From JAOZTV01 sp965371805 (GTDB lineage: Bacteria > Acidobacteriota > Aminicenantia > UBA2199), in NCBI GenBank assembly GCA_965371805.1, contig CBDUZW010000011.1, positions 1 to 64,000 on the forward strand: a stretch of DNA of 64,000 nucleotides, given 5' to 3'. Each line of letters begins with the position of its first letter. Position 1 is the stretch's first letter. The notes beneath the pieces are model-generated. The model searched no databases. It worked only from the letters and a program-made list of their open reading frames with translations, and was not told the DNA's origin. Positions 45,612 through 54,226 of this stretch are shown here, piece after piece. The position numbers and the translations under genes were made by a program.

Positions 45612-46825
45612 AATAGTTCCTTAATTTTTAATGCTATCTCTTTTGCCATTAATGGTGGAACAGCATTCCCAATTTGTCTGAAAGCTGAAGTTCTACTACC
45701 TTCAAAATAAAAATCATCTGGAAACGATTGTATTCTTGCTGCTTCCCTGACACTGATAGACCGTACTTGTTCCTTATCAGGATAAATATAATGATGCCCA
45801 TCTTTAGCAATATGAGCCACCATGGTATGTGAATGCCCATCTAGATCTACTACTTTAAATCTATCAAGGAAAGATTTTTCATTATTATGTGTTTTTAAAC
45901 GTTCTGGCAAATCAGGATATTTTAATCTTTCACCATTATTCAGCCATTTCTCAATAGCAATCTTATAGATTTCTAGATCACGTTCATTATGTTGTCTGGT
46001 TATGTGTTGTGTTACAAAACCTACCCCATTTCTAATTTTAAATTCACTTAGATACTCATTTGTATCTTTACTATATCTGGTAATATTATCATTATCTCCA
46101 GGTTTCAGTTTTATTAAATCAGAAAAAATGTCTTTTATTTTAAAATCTTTTTCTATTTTAGAAAATTCAGGATATTTAAAATCAAATCCCTTTTGCCAAC
46201 CAATTAAGATAATCCTTTTCCTCTTTTGTAAAACTCCAAAATCTTCAGACTTTTGAACAGTATAATCAAGTTCGTATCCTATATGCTTGAAACATGCCTG
46301 CATATTTCTAAAATAACTGCCATTATCTGCTGTTATTAATCCTAAAACATTTTCAAACACAAATACCTTAGGCTTATATTTTTCTAAAAACTTTGCATAT
46401 TCTATATATAAATGATTTCTAGGATCATCTTTCATCCTGTTTTTATCTCTTGAACGGCCAACTAGAGAATATGCCTGGCAAGGTGGCCCTCCTATTACTA
46501 AATCAACCTCACTACCATTTAAACGTTTATCAATAATATCAAAAATCATATTATTGTTTTCACCGATAGCAGTATTTATAATTGAATTATTGATTTCATA
46601 ATTACCATATTTTTTAATAAAAGTTGCTCTATCTATATTTCCCAGCAGATATTCATTGTAGTATTCCAACGCATTTTCTTTTTTCAATTTGTGGTAAATC
46701 TGTCTTGTTTCAATTGTTTTACATGCATTTTTATCAATTTCAACATGTGCAATCGGGCTGAAGCCTGCATTAATGAATCCTTCAGACAAGCCACCTGCTC
46801 CGGAAAATAAGTCTATATATTTCAT
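45587..46825 (-). CDS. DNA cytosine-5 methyltransferase, first copy
   Basis: The 412-residue enzyme has motif I DLFSGAGGLS, motif IV GGPPCQAYS with the catalytic Cys, motif VI FENVLG, motif VIII QKRKRIIL and motif X GNAVPPLMAKEIA. An inserted stretch of about 60 residues separates motifs II and IV. It would mark host DNA so that the associated proteins spare it, which is inference. Its 3' end overlaps the GHKL gene. Recognition sequence cannot be read from the protein. Confidence 0.9.
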   Translation of the reverse strand: MKYIDLFSGAGGLSEGFINAGFSPIAHVEIDKNACKTIETRQIYHKLKKENALEYYNEYLLGNIDRATFIKKYGNYEINNSIINTAIGENNNMIFDIIDKRLNGSEVDLVIGGPPCQAYSLVGRSRDKNRMKDDPRNHLYIEYAKFLEKYKPKVFVFENVLGLITADNGSYFRNMQACFKHIGYELDYTVQKSEDFGVLQKRKRIILIGWQKGFDFKYPEFSKIEKDFKIKDIFSDLIKLKPGDNDNITRYSKDTNEYLSEFKIRNGVGFVTQHITRQHNERDLEIYKIAIEKWLNNGERLKYPDLPERLKTHNNEKSFLDRFKVVDLDGHSHTMVAHIAKDGHHYIYPDKEQVRSISVREAARIQSFPDDFYFEGSRTSAFRQIGNAVPPLMAKEIALKIKELLCLKKLNY

Positions 46826-46977
46826 TTTTATTATTTAATTGTTACAAAATCCCATTTTTTACTCATAAAACCCCTTTCAATATATCATGTCATATCAAAA
46901 CAATAATGAAAACAGTATCTCATTATTATATTATATACCAGAATAGATTTTTTTAATCAAGCCCATTAGTCATTTAT

Positions 46978-47409
46978 TCACATTGCGATACTTTTAATTA
47001 TACTGATTAATCGGTTCTGATCTTTTGTCTCACATTCCCAAATTATTTTTATACTCCAATCCGATTCTTCTAATTGTTTTTTTTTTTGTAAATCTCTGTT
47101 TTTATTTTCATTTAACTTATTTTCCCAGAATTCTGTTCTGGTTTTTGGAGTATATGCAAATTTACACCCCTCATGCCTGTGCCAGAAACAGCCATGAACA
47201 AAAATCACAGTTTTATATTTTGCCAATACGATATCCGGCTTGCCCGGCAGAACACCTTTCGCATGATACTTCTTTGCTACTTTCCCGTTCAACCTGAACC
47301 GATATCCCATTGAATGGAGCAAAGACCTGACAATCATTTCAGGTTTTGTATTACTGGATTTTATTCTACTCATATTCCAGCTTCTATGCTCTTTAGAAAT
47401 AGTATCCAT
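46978..47409 (-). CDS. vsr: Very short patch repair endonuclease Vsr
   Basis: The 143-residue protein is complete: MSRIKSSNTKPEM, GYRFRLNGKVAKK, LPGKPDIVLAKY with the catalytic Asp, VHGCFWHRHEGCK and PKTRTEFWENKL. Vsr nicks beside T:G mismatches made by deamination of 5-methylcytosine and so accompanies cytosine methyltransferases; in some systems Vsr-like nucleases act in defence. It lies between the two methyltransferase genes. Its first 75 bases and promoter are duplicated at 48792-48885. Confidence 0.9.
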   Translation of the reverse strand: MDTISKEHRSWNMSRIKSSNTKPEMIVRSLLHSMGYRFRLNGKVAKKYHAKGVLPGKPDIVLAKYKTVIFVHGCFWHRHEGCKFAYTPKTRTEFWENKLNENKNRDLQKKKQLEESDWSIKIIWECETKDQNRLISIIKSIAM

Positions 47410-47428
47410 GATAATTAATTATAGCATG
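47335..47428. repeat. Direct repeat, copy A (vsr start and upstream region)
   Basis: Ninety-four bases covering the first 75 bases of vsr and 19 bases upstream match 48792-48885 at all but three positions, in the same orientation. The offset is 1457 bases, and the second methyltransferase gene lies entirely between the copies. Confidence 0.9.
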
Positions 47429-47561
47429 TTATTCTAAGCCGGTAAATATTGACATTTATTCTAAATCAAAAAATGAATAATATTGACAAAACCCTATAAA
47501 TATTAATTATTATCAATAATTTTATTCAAATTTATTTATCCAAATATCTATACATTTTAAG

Positions 47562-48581
47562 TTAATCTTGCAGACAATTTGCAATTGCTTCTGCCAATTT
47601 CGGAGGTACAGCATTCCCTATCATTTTCGCTATCATATCCCGGCTTTTAGAATAAAATTTATAATCCAGGGGAAAACTCTGCAATGTCGCCCCCTCTCTT
47701 ATTGATATTGCCCTATCCTGCTCAGGATGCCCATATCTGCCATTTGAATAACTCACAAACCTGGTAGTAATTGCTGGTGCAGGTTTATCCCAAACCATTC
47801 TCCCATAAACATCGTAATGCGACCCATTAAAGCTTTTAGATTTTAACAGAGGATCACTTTCCCAATCTCTTCTATCTCCACCGTTTTTCCGGGTTTTTTT
47901 TATCCGCATTAGATTTTTATCGGATAATTTAGCAGTTGAATGTTGAAAGTCGCTATTATCCTGTGTCCCTGCTTCAATATGTTTAAAAACATCTTTAGAT
48001 CCTATCGCCTCTTTCACAGTAATAATATTATTTTTATCCGGAACAGGCAGTTTAATTTCCTTTTTAATACGTGAGGCAATTAAAACATATCGCCTTCTAT
48101 TTTGTGGTACTCCAAAATGTTTTGCATTAACTACATCTTCATCAAAGATATATCCATTTTCAGAAAGAAATAGCTTAAATTGTCCCAATGGACTATCTGC
48201 TTTCTTGTCAAGTCCCGGAACATTTTCAACAAATACATATCCCGGTTTATAATATTCTACAAATTCCTGAAAATCTGCTAAGAGTAATCTTGTTTGATGT
48301 GATTTGGTTTTATCTGTTTTTATATTTGAATAATACTGACAGGGACTGCAGCCGACAAAAATCAAATCATCCTGATTTTTTTTTACATTGAAGAAAGAAG
48401 CAATTTTTTCCTTTTCCAGATTTGAAACATCAGCACAAAGAAATTTCGCATCATTATTTTTCTCATACGTATCTTTACAGTTTATGTCTATATCAATACC
48501 ACCGAGGACATTAATTCCAGCCTGCTTGAAACCACAGGTTACTCCCCCGGCAGAACAAAAAAAATCAATTGCTTTCAGCAT
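47562..48581 (-). CDS. DNA cytosine-5 methyltransferase, second copy
   Basis: The 339-residue enzyme has FFCSAGGVTCGF (motif I), VGCSPCQYYS (motif IV with catalytic Cys), FVENVPGL (motif VI), QNRRRYVLIA (motif VIII) and GNAVPPKLAEAIA (motif X). It differs strongly from the other copy in its target-recognition region, so it probably has a different specificity. It is bounded on both sides by copies of the vsr start, suggesting it arrived as a cassette. Confidence 0.9.
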   Translation of the reverse strand: MLKAIDFFCSAGGVTCGFKQAGINVLGGIDIDINCKDTYEKNNDAKFLCADVSNLEKEKIASFFNVKKNQDDLIFVGCSPCQYYSNIKTDKTKSHQTRLLLADFQEFVEYYKPGYVFVENVPGLDKKADSPLGQFKLFLSENGYIFDEDVVNAKHFGVPQNRRRYVLIASRIKKEIKLPVPDKNNIITVKEAIGSKDVFKHIEAGTQDNSDFQHSTAKLSDKNLMRIKKTRKNGGDRRDWESDPLLKSKSFNGSHYDVYGRMVWDKPAPAITTRFVSYSNGRYGHPEQDRAISIREGATLQSFPLDYKFYSKSRDMIAKMIGNAVPPKLAEAIANCLQD

Positions 48582-48791
48582 AATATTTATAAAAAGTATT
48601 TAGTTATAAGTACATAATTTATAAAATAAATAATTTTTATCCTCTAGGATTAAATCTATACCAAATAGAAAAAAAAGTCAACTTTTTTTATTGCATCAAA
48701 TCATTTATATTAAAATTTAATCATCAAAGTTTTTTTAATATTTCACAACAGGATTTACTTCGGATTAAAAAAGAGTAAAGGTCAATGTAAC

Positions 48792-48866
48792 CATTTCAGG
48801 CTTTGTATCTCTGGATTTTATTCTACTCATATTCCAGCTTCTATGCTCTTTAGAAATAGTATCCAT
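48792..48866 (-). pseudogene. vsr remnant: Truncated 5' fragment of vsr
   Basis: From ATG at 48866 the minus strand encodes MDTISKEHRSWNMSRIKS then RDTKPEMV, after which similarity to Vsr stops and the frame ends within eight codons. It is the first 25 codons of a Vsr gene almost identical to the intact one. The nuclease core is absent. Confidence 0.85.
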
Positions 48867-48885
48867 GATAATTAATTATAGCATG
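48792..48885. repeat. Direct repeat, copy B (vsr fragment)
   Basis: Partner of the repeat at 47335-47428: 91 of 94 positions identical, same orientation. The identity includes 19 bases upstream of the start codon, so the promoter region was copied with the gene start. Confidence 0.9.
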
Positions 48886-48972
48886 ATATATAAATGCATG
48901 TAAATATTATCACCATACTTCAAATTAAAACGATTGCCTGTTTTGTTTTCAAATCTAAACAATTTTAAAAAG

Positions 48973-49001
48973 TTGTTTTTTGACATTAATTATTCTATAA
49001 T
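48973..49001 (+). promoter_or_regulatory. Promoter of the MazF-type toxin-antitoxin pair
   Basis: TTGTTT at 48973-48978 and TATAAT at 48996-49001, spacer 17 bases. GGAG precedes the antitoxin ATG at 49032. The -35 match is only partial. Confidence 0.45.
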
Positions 49002-49031
49002 CATGTTTAGAGAGTTTAATGGAGAATAGCA

Positions 49032-49238
49032 ATGCTAGCAATCAATAAAGAAGAGTGGCGGACACTCCCGGAACAAGCCCGGCAGGAAGTTTATGATTTT
49101 TTCCTTTTTGTTAAACAGCGATATAAAAAAAAAACAGGGATTGACCCTGATACAGTTGAAACACTTTCATATTCAAATCATAGTGCAAATACCATTGAGG
49201 ATTGGATAAATGAAGAGGAAGATGATATATGGAAATAA
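49032..49238 (+). CDS. Antitoxin of a MazF/PemK-type pair
   Basis: A 68-residue protein beginning with KEEWRTLPEQARQEVYDFFLFVKQRY, a DUF2281-like helical segment common in small antitoxins, followed by an acidic tail rich in E and D (EDWINEEEDDIW) that would bind the toxin. Its stop overlaps the toxin start by ten bases. GGAG lies before the ATG. Confidence 0.7.
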   Translation: MLAINKEEWRTLPEQARQEVYDFFLFVKQRYKKKTGIDPDTVETLSYSNHSANTIEDWINEEEDDIWK

Positions 49239-49573
49239 ACATTGCTGATGTAGTATTATGTGAGTTTTATTTTAGTGATTTAAAAAAAACAAAAAAAAGA
49301 CCTGTATTAGTATTTAAAGACAACCTGCCTTATGATGATTTTATTGCAATTCCAATCAGCAGCCGAATAAAAAATTTATTTCAAGATGAATACAAAATTG
49401 ATAATTCCATGTTTGAAAATGGCAGTATTCCAAAAGAATCAAAGCTCATGCTTAGAAAAACTTTTGTTGTTTCAAAAACAGTAGTAATTAAAAAATATGG
49501 GAATTTAAAACAGGAAGATTTTAATATGTATCACCAGCGATTTTGCAGGTTTTTTCATTGTAACCAGTTATAA
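49229..49573 (+). CDS. MazF/PemK-like endoribonuclease toxin
   Basis: The 114-residue protein has the PemK fold markers: ADVVLCEFYFSDLKKTKKRPVLVF near the start (the RPVLV strand), DFIAIPISSRI, and SKLMLRKTFVVSKTVVIKKYG. Toxins of this family cut RNA. It overlaps the antitoxin gene by ten bases, as is common in such pairs. Confidence 0.75.
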   Translation: MEINIADVVLCEFYFSDLKKTKKRPVLVFKDNLPYDDFIAIPISSRIKNLFQDEYKIDNSMFENGSIPKESKLMLRKTFVVSKTVVIKKYGNLKQEDFNMYHQRFCRFFHCNQL

Positions 49574-49606
49574 TTTTAGAAAAAAAATCATGTTTTTTTA
49601 GCAACT

Positions 49607-49786
49607 CTATATTTTCTTTTCGAGCGAGTTAAAAAAGGTATCCTGATCAGTTAATTTGCCGTCACTAACATCTTTTTCGCCTGAAGAAATGATTTTTAAT
49701 ATAGCAATAACCTTATTCTTATTTTCATAGCTGCCTGTATTCAATAAAACCGCTTTACCTTTCCGCATTACATCTTTAATATCCAT
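49607..49786 (-). CDS. Small 59-residue protein, possible antitoxin
   Basis: The minus strand encodes a 59-residue protein starting MDIKDVMRKGKAVLLNTG and containing NKNKVIAILKIISSGEKD and FFNSLEKKI. GGAG lies seven bases before the ATG. I do not recognise the family with confidence; the size, the strand-loop start and the position beside a toxin-antitoxin pair suggest an antitoxin or a toxin-less relic. No partner toxin follows it. Confidence 0.45.
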   Translation of the reverse strand: MDIKDVMRKGKAVLLNTGSYENKNKVIAILKIISSGEKDVSDGKLTDQDTFFNSLEKKI

Positions 49787-49859
49787 ATTATTTCTCCAGA
49801 AATACTTTTATATATATAAAAAAGATTATTGTCAACCTTTCAGCTTAAACAAACCTATA

Positions 49860-49950
49860 CTAAAACTTTCCGGTATATTTACTACAGAGTTCATCACCTG
49901 ATTTTCAGCACGCTTTCTCGATTTCATTCATCCATTTATAATTATAATTT
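49860..49950 (-). pseudogene. Decayed 3' end of a C69 peptidase paralogue
   Basis: The minus strand reads NYNYKWMNEIEKAC, a stop, then KSGDELCSKYTGKF and a stop. This matches the tail of the intact peptidase (TNKWMIKVEKAYWKLGDDLWSKYTGKF, in parts) 265 bases away. DNA identity is roughly three quarters. An internal stop and loss of the remaining gene show it is dead. Confidence 0.75.
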
Positions 49951-50124
49951 TAGAGGAATATTGCACCTCTTTATATATGGAATTAAAGCTTTTAATCAAA
50001 TATTATTTAAATTCAGCAATACCCAAAACACAACTTACCTTGTATTTTAGCCCTATTAGGTCTTTTTTTACCTTGTATTTTGTCCTTTTATATAATATGT
50101 TCAATTGTATTATATCTTTTTCAG

Positions 50125-51756
50125 CTAAAATTTTCCTGTGTATTTGCTCCAGAGATCATCACCTAGTTTCCAATAGGCTTTTTCAACTTTGATCATCCAT
50201 TTATTAGTATAATCAGTAAGGTATTTTCGGGCTTTTTTAGGACTCTTTTTATACAGTTTCAGGGCTTTTTCTTCTATTGATTTTTGGTTATCCAGAAACT
50301 GTTTTTCAAATTTTTTCCAGACCTTTGCAACATCATGTCTCATCGCTCCCCATTTTTGGGCTGACAGATCTGCAACTCTATTTGATGCCCACCATGCACT
50401 TTTTAAATTAAATCCCGGCCTTCCACAGATTTTATAAGATTCCGGCACCCTGGTTATCCCACTATAGATTGGTATATAAGAGGTCATAGCAGGATTATCA
50501 TAACCAAACCAGACAAGACCGCCAATTTCATTAGGAAGCCATCCTCTTACCTGAATTACAGTTGCATATGTACAGTAATATCTTGCAATACATCTTTCTC
50601 CCAGATTGTCCCATGATCCATCCTTCCTTTTTACATTCCAACCACCATTTATTTTTAAAAAGGGCATCATATCATAATGCATAAAAGGATTTGCATAAGG
50701 GCTTTTTACAAATTTACCGGTTAACTTACCATCTTTATCTACTTCCTGGACCAGCATATTTTTTGTCATATCATATGGAGTCCCTTCATAAGTATCTCTG
50801 AATATATCCATAATATCCTTAGGAACAATCTTTTTTTCCGGTTTAATTGAAAAAGGATAATTTTCTGAATTGGGATCAAGTTTTAAGGAAGGCGCTATAA
50901 GATCAAAAACTCTCCATTCCCGTCTTCTTGTTGCTAAACTTTTTCTTGATGCATAGGCATAACAGAATTCAAAAGGCTCTCCAGCTTTCGGGTCGAATAA
51001 TCCAAGCTCAATAGCCCTGGATTTATAATTCTCAGAAGCCATATAAAAATCAGGTTTCGAAAGGTCAATCTCTCTGATCCTGGATCCATTTGCATTTACA
51101 CTGATATGATCGTCCGGAACACGCCTTGCTACCCAGACGGCACCCTTTTTACCTTTTCCGGGCCCTACTATTTCCAAATGCCATACCTCTTTTGGATCAG
51201 CTATTGTAAAACATTCTCCCCCGTCAATATAACCATACTTTTTTGTAACCTCATCAATGATTTTTATAGCTTCTCTGGCTGTCTTTGCTCTTTCAACCAT
51301 AATGCGATTTATCTCATAATAATCAATTGTTCCAACATCACTTCTCATTATTTTTTTGCCGCCAAATGTGGATTCCCCTACAGCAAGCTGATATTCATTA
51401 ATGGCAGGAAGAGTCGTATTCAAATATTTATACGTTCTGCTGACCTGATCAATGGTTCCACTTAATTTTTGCTTTGATAAGTCATATGCACTTATGGTTT
51501 TATGGGAGTCCAGATATGTCTTTCTTTTACTATTTTTTTTATACTTTTTTGCAGGTACTATATCCAGCCAGGTTCGGTCAACCCTCGAATCACATGTGTG
51601 GGATGTCATTACAGAACCATCAAGGGAGGCATTTTTCCCGACAGTTATTGAAGTACATGCATCCCGGTCCGGATATCTCTTATTTTCTTCTGTACTAAGA
51701 TTAAAATTGAATATCAAAATAATTGACAAAACTAATAAAATGGTTATTTTTTTCAT
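50125..51756 (-). CDS. Exported C69-family dipeptidase
   Basis: A 543-residue protein with a signal segment (residues 1-22) and then DACTSITVGKNASLDGSVM, where the Cys after processing is the N-terminal nucleophile of C69 peptidases (PepD family). DRTWLDIVPAKKY, GGKKIMRSDVGTIDYYEINRIM (in parts) and GGECFTIADPKEVWHLEIVG follow the family. It probably cleaves dipeptides outside the cytoplasm. GAGGAG lies upstream of the ATG. A decayed copy of its tail lies just downstream. Confidence 0.88.
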   Translation of the reverse strand: MKKITILLVLSIILIFNFNLSTEENKRYPDRDACTSITVGKNASLDGSVMTSHTCDSRVDRTWLDIVPAKKYKKNSKRKTYLDSHKTISAYDLSKQKLSGTIDQVSRTYKYLNTTLPAINEYQLAVGESTFGGKKIMRSDVGTIDYYEINRIMVERAKTAREAIKIIDEVTKKYGYIDGGECFTIADPKEVWHLEIVGPGKGKKGAVWVARRVPDDHISVNANGSRIREIDLSKPDFYMASENYKSRAIELGLFDPKAGEPFEFCYAYASRKSLATRRREWRVFDLIAPSLKLDPNSENYPFSIKPEKKIVPKDIMDIFRDTYEGTPYDMTKNMLVQEVDKDGKLTGKFVKSPYANPFMHYDMMPFLKINGGWNVKRKDGSWDNLGERCIARYYCTYATVIQVRGWLPNEIGGLVWFGYDNPAMTSYIPIYSGITRVPESYKICGRPGFNLKSAWWASNRVADLSAQKWGAMRHDVAKVWKKFEKQFLDNQKSIEEKALKLYKKSPKKARKYLTDYTNKWMIKVEKAYWKLGDDLWSKYTGKF

Positions 51757-51792
51757 TTCTACTCCTCGGTTTTTTTATTTATACGCGAACCC

Positions 51793-53103
51793 TTACTCAG
51801 TCTCTAAACTATATTCTTTAAGCTTATTTCTAAGAGTTCTTGATGAAATTCCCAGTATTTCAGCTGCTTTTGATTTATTTTCTCCTGTTTTTATCAAGGT
51901 TCTGAATATTAGATCTTTTTCCATCTCTGCAACTGTTTTTATGTCTTTTGATGGTGAAGATGAAGATTTTATAGACTTATTAAACTCAATATCATTCCCT
52001 TTTATTATTTTGCTTTCACAGAATATAATCGCTCTCTGGATAACATTCTGAAGCTCCCTGATATTTCCCGGCCAGTCATATCCTTCCAGTTTAGATTTAG
52101 CCTCATCAGAAAAGTCAACAATACTTTCAACTGTTCCCTGCTGGTACAATTTTAGAAAATTTTCAGCTAGAAACAAAATATCTTCTTTTCTTTCTCTTAA
52201 TGGAGGAATATTAAACTCAACAACATTTAATCTAAAAAAAAGATCCTCTCTGAATGTTTTCTCCTTGATACTTTCCTCAACGTTTTTATTAGTCAAAGAA
52301 ATTGTACGGACATCAATTGAGAGTGTTTGTTCTCCTCCCAACCTGTCAACTTCTTTTTCCTGAAGGACCCTGAGAATCTTTGCCTGAAGAGATAACGGCA
52401 TATCTCCGATTTCATCTAAAACCAAAGTGCCTTTATCCGCCAATTCAAATTTCCCGGGTTTGAATTTCTCAGCACCGGTAAAAGCTCCTTTTTCATATCC
52501 AAATAACTCACTCTCAAGTAAATTATCAGGAATTGCAGCACAGTTTATTGGAATATAAGATGAGTTTGCTCTCTTACTATTATTATGAATAAGTCTGGCA
52601 AAAACCTCTTTTCCTGTCCCGCTCTCACCTGTGATAAGGATCGATGCATCACTTTTGGCCGCTTTTTTTGCCCGTTCCAATAGAGATAACAACTTGTCAT
52701 CTCTGGTTAAAAACTCTGATATAGGCTTATGATTGAAGGATTTTGGAAAATACTTTTCAACAAGTCTTAATATTTTTTCTGCAGGAAATGGTTTAAGGAT
52801 ATAGTCTTCAGCCCCATTTTTCAATGCTTCGACCGCATCCTCTACTTTCCCATATGCCGTTATAACAATTACGACTGTATCAGGACTTTTCTTCTTTATT
52901 TCAGAAACAAGTTTAATACCATTCCCATCCGGCATCCTTACATCCGTTATCACCATTGGATAAGTTAAGAAATTTAGTTTTTCTTTTGCTTCCAGAAATG
53001 AGAAAACTCTGTCAATTGAGTAATTCTTGCGTGAAAGCGTCTCACTTAGAGCAAAATTCATATTTTCATCATCATCAACAATTAAGATATCTTTTATTTC
53101 CAT
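51793..53103 (-). CDS. Sigma-54-dependent response regulator, FlrC/FleR-like
   Basis: The 436-residue activator has a receiver (about 1-120; ILIVDDDEN, VITDVRMPDG), an AAA domain with GESGTGKEVFARL and the sigma-54 contact loop GAFTGA, and a Fis-type HTH at the C-terminus (SKAAEILGISSRTLRNKL). It starts four bases after its kinase gene. The operon has a sigma-54 promoter, and flagellar operons here have the same promoter type, so control of flagellar genes is the best inference. NtrC-like metabolic regulation is the alternative. Confidence 0.85.
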   Translation of the reverse strand: MEIKDILIVDDDENMNFALSETLSRKNYSIDRVFSFLEAKEKLNFLTYPMVITDVRMPDGNGIKLVSEIKKKSPDTVVIVITAYGKVEDAVEALKNGAEDYILKPFPAEKILRLVEKYFPKSFNHKPISEFLTRDDKLLSLLERAKKAAKSDASILITGESGTGKEVFARLIHNNSKRANSSYIPINCAAIPDNLLESELFGYEKGAFTGAEKFKPGKFELADKGTLVLDEIGDMPLSLQAKILRVLQEKEVDRLGGEQTLSIDVRTISLTNKNVEESIKEKTFREDLFFRLNVVEFNIPPLRERKEDILFLAENFLKLYQQGTVESIVDFSDEAKSKLEGYDWPGNIRELQNVIQRAIIFCESKIIKGNDIEFNKSIKSSSSPSKDIKTVAEMEKDLIFRTLIKTGENKSKAAEILGISSRTLRNKLKEYSLETE

Positions 53104-53107
53104 CTAT

Positions 53108-54226
53108 CTATTTTATAGGAATTGAAATAATAAATAAAGTCCCATTCTCATTTGATTCAAATTCTATTTTACCCTTATGTGCTTCAATGATCCTTTTGAC
53201 CATAGCCAGTCCAAGTCCGGTCCCCGTATTCTTTGTTGTAAAAAAGGGATTAAACACTTTTTCATACACTGCAACTGGAATCCCAACTCCATCATCTATT
53301 ATCTTTACTATTAATTGTTCATTATTAATTTCTGACTTGAGAGATATATTTCCATTTTGTTTTACTGCATCTGCTGCGTTAAGAAGAATATTACCTATAC
53401 TCTGTTTCATCAGTTCAAAATCACCTGAAATTTTCACATCAATGGGCTCCAATTCAAGGTTAATTGCTTTTTTTGTAATAGTCATCATTATCATGTTTTT
53501 TGATTCTTCAAAAAGATCTAAAACAGAGAAAATTGACCTTTTAAGTTTTATATCCCTGGTATAAAGAAGTATATTGGTAACTGTATGATTCATATTATTT
53601 ACTGACGATCGAATTCGTTTAAGTATTTCACTCTGTTTATTATCTGTTTCCATATCCTCCTGAAGAAGAGAGACCATTAACTCTATACTTCCTAATGGAT
53701 TTCTAATCTCATGAGCGACTTCTGCTGCCAGCTCTCCCATTACTCTCAATCTGTCTTCCTGCTGAGATTTAATCTGGAGTTGTTTTAACTCGGTTTTATC
53801 ATTGATCAATACAATATAACCAATTTTTTCTTTTTTACTGTTTATAAAATCTGTAGATTGCAGCTCAATCCATCTGGGTACATTTTCAACTTCTGTTTCA
53901 ATCTCAATGATTTCCCTATTATCCTTAATTACTTCAGAAAGTTCAATTCCATTACTTTTATTTATCAAATTAATTTCAATTGGAGGTTCCTTACCGGAAA
54001 GAACAGGAAAAAAATCAGTTGAGAGATTATTCCATAGAATAAGATTATTATCATTATCTATTACAAGTATAGATGATTTTATATTATCAAGAATATTTGA
54101 AAGAAATAGAGATAATCGTCCAGATCTTTCCTTTAAGGCCTCATAGGAATTCTGTAATTCCGATGAAGTTTTTATAAAATCTTCAAAAGTCTTTTTCAAT
54201 AATTTCAGATCTTCTTTTTCAGACAT
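53108..54226 (-). CDS. Soluble sensor histidine kinase with PAS domain, FlrB/FleS-like
   Basis: A 372-residue kinase without membrane segments: N-terminal coiled coil (about 1-40), PAS-like domain (45-145), dimerisation helix with AEVAHEIRNPLGSIELMVSLL in parts (His172), and an ATPase domain with NILLNAADAV, DDGVGIP and GTGLGLAMVKRI. HEIRNPLGSIEL followed by a leucine-rich stretch is typical of FlrB, FleS and FlgS kinases. Its partner is the sigma-54 activator downstream. Confidence 0.85.
   Translation of the reverse strand: MSEKEDLKLLKKTFEDFIKTSSELQNSYEALKERSGRLSLFLSNILDNIKSSILVIDNDNNLILWNNLSTDFFPVLSGKEPPIEINLINKSNGIELSEVIKDNREIIEIETEVENVPRWIELQSTDFINSKKEKIGYIVLINDKTELKQLQIKSQQEDRLRVMGELAAEVAHEIRNPLGSIELMVSLLQEDMETDNKQSEILKRIRSSVNNMNHTVTNILLYTRDIKLKRSIFSVLDLFEESKNMIMMTITKKAINLELEPIDVKISGDFELMKQSIGNILLNAADAVKQNGNISLKSEINNEQLIVKIIDDGVGIPVAVYEKVFNPFFTTKNTGTGLGLAMVKRIIEAHKGKIEFESNENGTLFIISIPIK

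Larger units (their letters stand above)
48582..49031. other. Intergenic region with truncated vsr copy and a promoter
   Basis: This 450-base gap between divergent genes holds the truncated vsr copy at 48792-48885 and a plus-strand promoter at 48973-49001. The rest is AT-rich with no coding frame I can support. Confidence 0.5.
49574..50124. other. Intergenic region with a small gene and a dead peptidase tail
   Basis: This 551-base stretch contains the 59-residue gene at 49607-49786 and a decayed copy of the C69 peptidase 3' end at 49860-49950. From 49951 to 50124 I see only AT-rich sequence. Confidence 0.5.

Noticed and set aside
49829..50192. Two short plus-strand frames between the toxin pair and the peptidase
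   Set aside because: They are antisense to the dead peptidase tail or unsupported by any ribosome binding site.
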